Source: Deltaproteobacteria bacterium UBA3076 (GTDB lineage: Bacteria > Desulfobacterota > Dissulfuribacteria > Dissulfuribacterales > UBA3076). Taken from it: a DNA stretch of 7,880 nucleotides. Below are positions 1-5,499 of this stretch, piece after piece; position 1 is the stretch's first letter, and every line of letters starts with the position of its first letter. A program made the position numbers and the translations under genes. The DNA is taken from assembly GCA_002367355.1 (NCBI GenBank), contig DFBQ01000060.1, forward strand, positions 1 to 7,880. The letters run 5' to 3'. Under the pieces are notes generated by a model, which saw only the letters and a list, made by a program, of their open reading frames with translations, searched no databases and was not told the origin of the DNA.

Positions 1-230
1 GTGTTCAAATGACTCCCCCAACATGTGAATGCGCCCGTCGTCTCTTGACCAACAAGGTTCGTGTTTCAGATCACACGTTCCGGCACGGTTTTGCCGGCCA
101 TCTCCTGCAGGCAAATTATGACATACGCACTATTCAGAAACTACTGGACTATAGTGATGTGAGAACTACTATGATTTATACCCATACGATCAAAAGTTTG
201 ACAATAAAAGAGGCAAAAATGGAGATTCCT
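1..230 (+). pseudogene. Tyrosine recombinase (integron-integrase/XerC-like), C-terminal fragment
   Basis: This is the C-terminal catalytic end of a tyrosine recombinase, a family that cuts and rejoins DNA through a covalent 3'-phosphotyrosine. The frame is open to the left edge, so the gene may begin outside the window. Numbered from the ATG at 9, the HxxR box is HTFRH (H22, R25), followed by [12 protein letters not shown], and TTMIYTH with the nucleophile Tyr57 (codon 177-179). The tail TIKEAK resembles the usual end of integron-integrase-like proteins. Two features indicate decay. The normally conserved GH before the nucleophile (third catalytic position, His or Trp) reads DY (D47, Y48). 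The residues before the HxxR box (about 1-14) do not look like the family, suggesting a shift or rearrangement upstream. Just after the domain the frame continues into protease sequence. The family call is firm; whether it is closer to IntI or XerC/D is not certain. Confidence 0.8.
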
Positions 231-242
231 ATACTATTGAAT

Positions 243-684
243 TATGACACGACAGCCCCTGGAGTGGAGATCTATTCCACATGATGGGATAATTCCTATA
301 AAACAGCCAGCGGCACCTCTGCCTCGGCACCTTTTGTATCAGGATTGGCTGGCCTTATAATATCGAAGTATCCTGAGCTCACCAATGATGAAGTTATGGA
401 TGTGATAAAGTCCACGGCTGAGGATGTGAATTCCTACGTCTATCCGGGCGACTCTCATCAACATAGGCACATTGATCTTTGGGGCAAAAGTATTTTTTAA
501 TCTGCCCAAAATAGCTCCTCTATCCGAAAACAAACTCCACACCTTAGCTACTTATGTATTCATAGCAGCCACCTTGGTAGCTATACCTCTCCTACTTTGG
601 GTCGTTTATAGGATCGCAAGAAAAGGCAGAACAGAGAATGGTGGTTCAGGGGGCAATTATGATGTAATGCATGAAGAAAGGTGA
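243..684 (+). pseudogene. Subtilisin-like (S8) serine protease, C-terminal remnant with membrane anchor
   Basis: This is the last third of a subtilase. The frame entering from the recombinase reads APGVEIYST, a typical subtilase stretch, then hits TGA at 282-284. Past that stop the same frame stays open to TAA at 498-500. It carries GTSASAPFVSG, the nucleophile box (Ser codon 318-320), then KYPELTNDEV and VIKSTAEDV, the usual helix after it. The subtilase-like ending INIGTLI is in the next frame (about 460-480), which implies a frameshift between roughly 430 and 497. That frame runs to TGA at 682-684 and encodes one hydrophobic segment (about 561-606) followed by the basic tail RIARKGR. An intact ancestor would have had an extracytoplasmic protease domain, one anchor and a short cytoplasmic tail. 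The Asp and His catalytic motifs are absent from the window. Nonsense mutation, frameshift and loss of the 5' part make this a pseudogene. Confidence 0.78.
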
Positions 685-688
685 GTCG

Positions 689-838
689 ATGTGCGCTTCA
701 GAGATATTTAAGGGAAGGGCATTGGTTGTAAGTTTATCGGCTATGTTAGTGATTGCGTTTGATATAGAGAAATGGGAATCCAGTCTAGCAAATCGTTGGA
801 TACCAGGGCTCAATCGGACTATGAAATTAATCTGCTGA
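689..838 (+). CDS. Possible 49-residue small hydrophobic protein, unrecognised
   Basis: This short frame runs from ATG 689 to TGA 836-838. It starts four bases after the protease remnant ends and is preceded by a purine-rich AAGGTGAG (678-685) that could serve as a ribosome binding site. The protein begins MCASEIFKGR, has a moderately hydrophobic stretch at about residues 11-24 (ALVVSLSAMLVIAF), and ends with a polar, Trp-containing tail. I recognise no family. It may be a real small membrane peptide, or the truncated first part of a larger gene that followed the protease and was cut off by the rearrangement. It stops one base before the stop codon of the convergent minus-strand gene, which suggests a junction. 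The ribosome-site spacing is plausible, but chance is a real alternative. Confidence 0.3.
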   Translation: MCASEIFKGRALVVSLSAMLVIAFDIEKWESSLANRWIPGLNRTMKLIC

Positions 839-839
839 T

Positions 840-1622
840 TTATGTCAATATAATGGCCGTTGCGCATCTACCGGTTCGGCCTTCCCTCCTATAGGAGAAA
901 TAGTCCTCGGAACATGATGTACATATGCGGCTGAGATCTATCTGTTCAGAAGGCAGCCCGGCAGATCTGAGCTGCCAACGGGTTATGGCCCAGAAATCGA
1001 AATGAGCAGGAGCAGTTTGAAAATCGTGGAGACTCCTTGGGAGTAAACTTTTCCAATCCTTAAATTCCGCACAACACGGCCCTAAAGATGGGCTGACCGA
1101 TGCCCAGAGATCTTGCGGACGGGAAGAGTAAGCATCTGCCATCTTTCTCACTGCCTTAATAAGGATGCCTGAAACACTTCCTTTCCAGCCGCAATGAATA
1201 TTGGCTATTGCCTTCTTTCCCGGGTCATAGGGAACCACTGCCTGGCAATCGGCATGTTGTATTAACAGGGCCACACCGCGCACGTCAGTCAATAAGCCGT
1301 CGACACCGACAAGGCCTTCCTCCTGAACAGGTCCTTCCACCACTGCGAGGCGGCTACTGTGAACCTGCCCGGAACTGATCAATTCCCCGGCATCGAGCAT
1401 TGTGCGGACGATTTGCCGGTTTTCCGTTACGGCCTCACGGTCATCGCCCACATTGAGACCGATGTTGAGCTCATTATAAGGTGGCAGACTCACGCCGCCC
1501 CACCTGGTAAAACTTACGCAGCGCAAACCATCAGCCTGGCCATCCGGGAGGCATTGAAGCATAGGCTTGTATGGGTTTACAGGTTCAGGGTTACCACAGA
1601 AATTACGCAAGGCCCGCTCCAC
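840..1622 (-). CDS. pgeF: PgeF/YfiH-family laccase-domain protein (polyphenol oxidase family)
   Basis: This belongs to the YfiH/LACC1 fold, a cytoplasmic metal-binding family. Members have been reported as purine nucleoside phosphorylase/adenosine deaminase enzymes, and in E. coli as the peptidoglycan editing factor PgeF; older databases say polyphenol oxidase. The metal/catalytic triad is visible: His88 in SGQVHSS, Cys126 in HADCQ, and His143 in NIHCGWKG. Other family marks are FTRWGGVS (38-45), LNIGLNVGDD (52-61), SLGPCC and the C-terminal CTSCSEDYFSYRREG box. The full frame starts at a GTG (1620-1622) overlapping the end of rtcA by 20 bases and gives 260 residues. The internal ATG at 1560-1562 (Met21) leaves 240 residues beginning closer to where typical family members begin, so the true start is open; neither has a clear Shine-Dalgarno. 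It is co-transcribed behind rtcA. Family is certain; which reaction it performs here is not. Confidence 0.9.
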   Translation of the reverse strand: MERALRNFCGNPEPVNPYKPMLQCLPDGQADGLRCVSFTRWGGVSLPPYNELNIGLNVGDDREAVTENRQIVRTMLDAGELISSGQVHSSRLAVVEGPVQEEGLVGVDGLLTDVRGVALLIQHADCQAVVPYDPGKKAIANIHCGWKGSVSGILIKAVRKMADAYSSRPQDLWASVSPSLGPCCAEFKDWKSLLPRSLHDFQTAPAHFDFWAITRWQLRSAGLPSEQIDLSRICTSCSEDYFSYRREGRTGRCATAIILT

Positions 1623-2640
1623 GACATTTGATCAAGCTTAATTTTTCATCTTCCTCTAATTCTACCTTACCAAGCCCAAAACATTCGCTCACCCATACGT
1701 TTGTGTGAAGGTGACTGGTTATGGAGTTTGTGGACCAGTGACTTTCTCCACCTGCCAGCACTGCCGGAAGCAATATCTGATCAGAAAGGTATTTGTCGCA
1801 GGCCGCACCACTATCCAGAAAGGCCAATAGTCCGGAAACCGCTTCATCAGCAACCTTCTCAGCAGGCTTGCCTCTTGCGCCCAGTCCGATAAAACCACCA
1901 TATCTCTCCTGATCGGATATCCAGCAGAACAAGAGGCTGCCTGGACACGTGGCAGAGCCCTCCATTTCTTCTATTTCAACCTTTACTCCTCTGCCCTCCA
2001 AAACAGATTTTGCTTGTGCGGACTGCCTTTTCCTGACGTGGTCAGGCAAGCGGGCCGTGGCGGAAATGGCCTTGATGCGGACTTTTTCTTCTCTTTGGAA
2101 AGCAGGCTTGAAGGCACTGAGCTCCTTTGACGGCAAGATTCTTGTCCTTACTATCCCTCCTCCTTTTGGGTAGTAACCCCATTTCTCAAGCTCCATTTCA
2201 AATGATAACCCCATGGCGGACACGGCAGGTCTGAATACCCGGTCAATATAGTGAAAGCACGGGCTCCATGGGACATGGGTACCGCCCACCAAAGTAACCT
2301 CTGAAGCACTGTGAGAAAGGGCCAACGGAAGGAGCACGGTCTGGAAAACCAACATGACGGATCCCGCGGTACCTATGGCAAAGCTATAATGTCCCGGCTT
2401 GACTTTATCCGGGATAAATATCAGGCGCGGTGAGCTGAGTTCAGCTCCTTCCAGTCGGGCTCCGCATACCGAGGCAGCAGCCTTTACACAAGTCAGATGC
2501 TGTGGACGAAGGCCAGGCTTCGGCCTTCCGCAACGAATATTCCGGATTTCAATGGCCTGTCCGGTGATCATGGAAAGAGCCAGTGAACTCCTCAGAATCT
2601 GGCCTCCACCCTCTCCATAGGAACCGTTGATAATAATCAT
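1603..2640 (-). CDS. rtcA: RNA 3'-terminal phosphate cyclase RtcA
   Basis: RtcA converts a 3'-phosphate at an RNA end to a 2',3'-cyclic phosphate using ATP, through an enzyme-AMP intermediate on a histidine. It is cytoplasmic and linked to RNA repair. The 345-residue protein matches the usual length of about 340. It begins MIIINGSYGEGGGQILR, the standard N-terminal motif, which fixes the ATG at 2638-2640. Further marks are RPGL-like KPGLRPQHL (41-49), GTAGSVMLVFQTVLLPL (90-106), GGTHVPWSP (119-127), YYPKGGG (156-162) and DKYLSDQILLP (282-292). The expected adenylated histidine is His310 in SITSHLHTN, close to His309 of the E. coli enzyme. No strong Shine-Dalgarno precedes the start. It is first in an operon with the laccase-domain gene. 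The usual partner ligase RtcB and activator RtcR are not in this window. Confidence 0.95.
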   Translation of the reverse strand: MIIINGSYGEGGGQILRSSLALSMITGQAIEIRNIRCGRPKPGLRPQHLTCVKAAASVCGARLEGAELSSPRLIFIPDKVKPGHYSFAIGTAGSVMLVFQTVLLPLALSHSASEVTLVGGTHVPWSPCFHYIDRVFRPAVSAMGLSFEMELEKWGYYPKGGGIVRTRILPSKELSAFKPAFQREEKVRIKAISATARLPDHVRKRQSAQAKSVLEGRGVKVEIEEMEGSATCPGSLLFCWISDQERYGGFIGLGARGKPAEKVADEAVSGLLAFLDSGAACDKYLSDQILLPAVLAGGESHWSTNSITSHLHTNVWVSECFGLGKVELEEDEKLSLIKCRGAGLA

Positions 2641-2797
2641 GGCTTTTACCGTGAAAATAGCTCATTGGTGATAACTCATTACCTGGTTGCCAAGCTTACT
2701 ATACCATATTCGTCAAAACCGGATTTGCTCGTGAAATTTTTCTAAGCTGTTTGTAACTTGACTGTGCAAGGGTAAAGAGATATGGGTAGTTCATCTT
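2641..2797. promoter_or_regulatory. Divergent intergenic region between rtcA and cmk
   Basis: This 157-base non-coding stretch lies between divergent genes and must hold promoters for both. On the minus strand, an extended -10-like TGGTATAGT (plus-strand 2698-2706) would start rtcA transcription roughly 50 bases before its ATG; no good -35 accompanies it. On the plus strand, a -35-like TTGACT (2758-2763) lies ahead of cmk, with only a weak TATGGG (2781-2786) at the right spacing. These are by-eye matches and none is strong. Confidence 0.3.
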
Positions 2798-3445
2798 ATG
2801 GACCGTTTGAATATTATTACCATTGATGGACCGGCCGGCGCCGGAAAGAGCACTGTAAGTAAAGAGCTGGCAAGGCGTCTGGGGTACACGTATCTCGATA
2901 CAGGCGCCATGTACAGGGCAGTGGCCTGGGCTGCCAGGCAAAAAGGGGTGGGTGTTGGAGACGAAAAGACCCTTGCAGAGCTATGTAATGACCTGAATCT
3001 GGGATTCCGGGGTAACCGAATCCTGGTGAACGGAGAGGATGTATCGTCCCTTATTCGAACTCCGGAAATGGACGGGCTTTCTTCTGCGGTTTCCAGGGTT
3101 GCTGTGGTGAGGGAATATCTGACCGGAATGCAGAGGGAGCTTGGCAGACAGGGTCGATTGGTGGCAGAGGGCAGAGACATGGGCACAGTTGTCTTCCCCC
3201 GGGCTGCTCATAAATTTTTTCTTTCCGCCTCTGCCGGGGAGCGGGCCAAACGACGGAAGATGCAGATGGAAAATCAGGGAGAAGAGGTGGCATACGAAGA
3301 GATACTGGCCCAAATTGAGGCCAGGGACCTGGCTGATTCAACGCGCTCCATCGCGCCTTTGCAGGCTGCCCCTGATTGTATTGTAATTGACTCCTCCGAT
3401 TTGACCGTGGAAGATGTCCTTGAAAAAATAGTAACCGAAATGTAG
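2798..3445 (+). CDS. cmk: Cytidylate kinase
   Basis: Cmk phosphorylates CMP and dCMP with ATP, recycling cytidine nucleotides for RNA, DNA and lipid synthesis in the cytoplasm. At 215 residues it is slightly shorter than the usual 220-230 but complete. Visible motifs, in order: P-loop GPAGAGKST (11-19), the NMP-binding entry DTGAMYRAVAW (35-45), EGRDMGTVVFP (124-134, usually GRDIGTVVFP), the lid-type segment with ERAKRR (148-153), and ARDLADSTR (175-183), the RDxxDxxR box of the family. The ATG at 2798 is placed correctly ahead of the first beta strand (LNIITIDGPAG); upstream GGG at 2784-2786 is only a weak ribosome site. In many bacteria cmk is followed by rpsA or ispH; here it is followed by a repeat element and a convergent operon, so it appears to be transcribed alone. 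Confidence 0.96.
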   Translation: MDRLNIITIDGPAGAGKSTVSKELARRLGYTYLDTGAMYRAVAWAARQKGVGVGDEKTLAELCNDLNLGFRGNRILVNGEDVSSLIRTPEMDGLSSAVSRVAVVREYLTGMQRELGRQGRLVAEGRDMGTVVFPRAAHKFFLSASAGERAKRRKMQMENQGEEVAYEEILAQIEARDLADSTRSIAPLQAAPDCIVIDSSDLTVEDVLEKIVTEM

Positions 3446-3781
3446 TTGTGATGGTCAATGGGTAGGGATCAAGAGTCATAAGCGCTAATTATTTTTGCAC
3501 CGGATGGACTAATGAACATCGAACATCGAACGTCCAACATCGAATGTCGAATGGGAAAAGATGGAGTGCGGGAAAAAATGAACATCGAACGTCGAATGAA
3601 AAACGAATATCCAATACCGAACATTCAACGGCTATTTCTGTTTCTTTTCAACCGTTTTGATACAGAAGGGAGCAGCCTTTCTTCCAGGTCATAAGTCTGT
3701 TTCTCCATCTTTTCCCATTCGATGTTCGATGTTGGACGTTCGATGTTCGACGTTCATCTTTTCAATGTAACCTCTGAACCT
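3446..3781. other. Convergent intergenic region downstream of cmk
   Basis: These 336 bases lie between the stop codons of two convergent genes. Apart from the inverted-repeat element, 3446-3511 and 3758-3781 hold no recognisable gene, tRNA or classical hairpin-plus-T-run terminator. Translations in this region are those of the repeat only. Confidence 0.7.
3512..3757. repeat. 246-base element with 54-base terminal inverted repeats built from a 7-base unit
   Basis: The left arm (3512-3565) and the reverse complement of the right arm (3704-3757) match at 51 of 54 positions. Both arms end inside with the same sequence around ATGGGAAAAGATGGA. The outer part of each arm is six tandem 7-base units close to GAACATC/GAACGTC, phased from 3514 in the left arm; the unit in general form is CGAACRT. 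The middle (3566-3703) contains three more left-orientation units (3580-3600) and a diverged run with the same 7-base period (3604-3631). A 60-codon frame across the left half gives a peptide with HRTSNIE, a string that recurs as a spurious protein in many environmental bacterial genomes, so I treat it as repeat and not as a gene. It fills the convergent gap between cmk and the Tim44-like gene, where a folded RNA could end or separate transcripts from both sides. Function is unknown. Confidence 0.92.
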
Positions 3782-4765
3782 TCACATTTGATCAATGCCG
3801 GCCAGCTTCCAGTCTGAGCTGCCAACCGGGCGGGCAAAGGTCCAGTTTTCAGCAAACTTGACCGGCTCGGTCCGGCTGCCTTCAATCACCGTATCCGCGG
3901 ATTCATCCACAGTATAGTCGAGGAGATTGGCAGTAAAGAAGACGGTCAGGTATTCTTCGCTTTTGCTGACACCGGCATCTTCTATTTCCACTTTTCTAAT
4001 TGCGATGTTTTCCAGCCGGTTAATTTGGCCTTTTTGTTTCATCTCCTGAAAATGTTTCATATACTCTGCTGACAACTCAGGCACCAAAAGGTGTTCTATC
4101 GTGGAGATATCACGGCGCATCCAGCCGGCCTGCACCTTGAAGAATACGTCTTGGGCAAATTCCTTGAATTTTTCCTCGTCAAAGCTCTGGTCTGACATCC
4201 GTATCATGTTGAGAGCATCTGATACACTGTCAGGTGGCGGGGCATCTATCCCGACCGGCGAGCCTCCCGGCATAGGTCCCCCATGCCGGCTTGGAGGCGG
4301 GGGAACGGGAGGTGTATGGCGGGCATGAGCCCCGCCCAGTCCGAATGATCCTGGAGCACTGTGAGACATTGAGGAAGATTTTTTGCGAGTAAAATGTCTG
4401 TAAAGGAAGTATAGCAGACCGCAAATCAGTATGATTTCAAAAAGGCCGATTCCGCTCCCGCCAACACCACCTCCCATGGCGTGGCCCATGCCGCCAAAGA
4501 GCATGCTGCCGAGAAAACCTCCAAGCAGGCCTCCGCCAAGACCTCGCATAAAACTGCTGGAGCCTCTTTGGGTCGAGCTTGTTCTGGATGTGGGGGCTGC
4601 GGTCTGTCTGGTCGGACTGGTCTTCATGGGCCTGGAATATGACCGGCTTCCGCCAAAGGACCGGCCGCCGCCCCTGGCCCTTGCGTCCGCAATATCAATA
4701 AAGCTTTCTGAAACAAAGGCAAAGACAAATATGAAAAATAGTGTGGTAGATATTACCTTAAGCAC
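3782..4765 (-). CDS. Tim44-like domain protein, secreted or membrane-tethered
   Basis: This 327-residue protein has four parts. Residues 1-28 form a hydrophobic signal peptide or anchor ending near ADARA. Residues 29-105 are low-complexity, rich in Arg, Ser and Gly, with a glycine zipper-like run at about 75-105. A transmembrane segment follows (about 106-123, IGLFEIILICGLLYFLYR) with a basic flank. A Pro/Gly linker (about 135-178) leads to a C-terminal globular domain (about 192-327) typical of bacterial Tim44-like/calcium-channel-type proteins, with EFAQDVFFKVQAGWMRRD, LVPELSAEYM and the final NWTFARP-SDWKLAGIDQ strands. The family fold is NTF2-like; the bacterial role is not known. Start is GTG (4763-4765), supported by Shine-Dalgarno TGGAGG (plus-strand 4775-4780) nine bases upstream, and overlapping the DUF72 stop by 8 bases. 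It is the last gene of the sensor-kinase operon. Domain call rests on overall pattern. Confidence 0.8.
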   Translation of the reverse strand: MLKVISTTLFFIFVFAFVSESFIDIADARARGGGRSFGGSRSYSRPMKTSPTRQTAAPTSRTSSTQRGSSSFMRGLGGGLLGGFLGSMLFGGMGHAMGGGVGGSGIGLFEIILICGLLYFLYRHFTRKKSSSMSHSAPGSFGLGGAHARHTPPVPPPPSRHGGPMPGGSPVGIDAPPPDSVSDALNMIRMSDQSFDEEKFKEFAQDVFFKVQAGWMRRDISTIEHLLVPELSAEYMKHFQEMKQKGQINRLENIAIRKVEIEDAGVSKSEEYLTVFFTANLLDYTVDESADTVIEGSRTEPVKFAENWTFARPVGSSDWKLAGIDQM

Positions 4766-5489
4766 GTTGTTTTTCCTCCAGCATTTTTTTTAAAAATAAA
4801 GCATCTGTTGCAGCACTTCCATCGTCAGTATTATCGAAATATATAAATGTTTCAATACCCCACTCTCTGATTGTGCTCAGCCACTTGCGTAGCATTTCTT
4901 CTCCATAGAGGCCGTGATACAGTTCATGGGCGCCGTGCAGACGCACATAGGCAAAGTCTGCCGTAACCTCCAGGCTCATCGGGTGGCGACCGGCTGTGTC
5001 ACTGGCCACCCAGGCCACATTCTGCTTACTCAATATTTCCCAGACCTGAGGCTCGTGCCAGGACGGATGCCTAGCCTCCAGCGAGATCTTTGTATCCGGC
5101 GGTTGCATTGCCAGAAATCCTGTAAGGAGATCTTTGTCGAACTTCAGAGACGGGGGGAGTTGAAATAGCGCCGCGCCCATCTTTTCTTTGAGCGGCTTTA
5201 TATCATTCCAGAACCTGTCGATGGAATCCTGTGAGACATCCAGCCGCCTGATATGTGTGAAAAAACGTGGCGCCTTAACTGCCCATAAGAAATCCGGTGG
5301 AGTACGCCTGTACCAGCCCTCCCATGTGCTTTGGGGAAAAGAGCGATAAAAGGATGCATTCAGCTCTACAGTGAGGAGTTTTGTTGAGTAGGTCTCAAGA
5401 CATTTTCTTTTGGGTGTTCCGGGAGGATAGAGTCTTTTAACAAAGCTTTCATAATTCCAGCCGCTGGTGCCGATGTGGATTTCAGACAT
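4758..5489 (-). CDS. DUF72 (YecE-like) family protein
   Basis: DUF72 proteins are TIM-barrel-like and widespread, but have no established reaction. From the ATG at 5487-5489 the product is 243 residues, the common family length, opening with MSEIHIGTSGWNY, the hallmark N-terminus. The frame is open 20 codons further up (ATG 5547-5549), but that would overlap the kinase gene and add unconserved residues, so the later start is chosen. Other family marks, in order: VELNASFYR (41-49), TPPDFLWAVKAPRFFTH (63-79), ALFQLPPSLKF (107-117), LEARHPSW (137-144), YVRLHG (181-186) and the C-terminal FIYFDNTDDGSAATDA (215-230), where the family normally has YFNNxxxGxAxxNA. It starts 10 bases after the kinase stop and overlaps the Tim44-like start by 8 bases, so it is the middle gene of a three-gene operon. 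No Shine-Dalgarno is visible; translation may be coupled. Confidence 0.92.
   Translation of the reverse strand: MSEIHIGTSGWNYESFVKRLYPPGTPKRKCLETYSTKLLTVELNASFYRSFPQSTWEGWYRRTPPDFLWAVKAPRFFTHIRRLDVSQDSIDRFWNDIKPLKEKMGAALFQLPPSLKFDKDLLTGFLAMQPPDTKISLEARHPSWHEPQVWEILSKQNVAWVASDTAGRHPMSLEVTADFAYVRLHGAHELYHGLYGEEMLRKWLSTIREWGIETFIYFDNTDDGSAATDALFLKKMLEEKQRA
4775..4780 (-). promoter_or_regulatory. Ribosome binding site deciding the GTG start of the Tim44-like gene
   Basis: TGGAGG on the minus strand sits nine bases before GTG 4763-4765, inside the 3' end of the DUF72 gene. It is the clearest Shine-Dalgarno among the minus-strand genes here, and favours the GTG over later starts. Confidence 0.75.
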
Positions 5490-5499
5490 TGTCACAGGA

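Noticed and set aside
282..284. TGA inside the subtilase frame as a selenocysteine or recoded codon
   Set aside because: No SECIS-like hairpin is apparent after it, the position is not a known Sec site in subtilases, TGA ends the intact Tim44-like gene, and a second lesion downstream fits ordinary decay.
646..867. 73-codon minus-strand ORF over the end of the protease remnant
   Set aside because: It overlaps both the membrane-anchor frame and the end of the laccase-domain gene, and resembles no known family.
2791..3479. Several long minus-strand ORFs opposite cmk
   Set aside because: They are antisense shadows of a fully recognisable cytidylate kinase and have low-complexity, unfamiliar translations.
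3512..3600. CRISPR-like array from the short repeats
   Set aside because: The unit is 7 bases with no spacers, and no cas genes are present.
3512..3694. 60-codon ORF with HRTSNIE-type peptide as a protein gene
   Set aside because: It is the translation of a 7-base periodic repeat that forms one arm of an inverted repeat; no ribosome site or protein-like composition.
4101..4793. Plus-strand Pro-rich ORFs opposite the Tim44-like gene
   Set aside because: The proline runs are the complement of the Gly-rich codons of the real gene.
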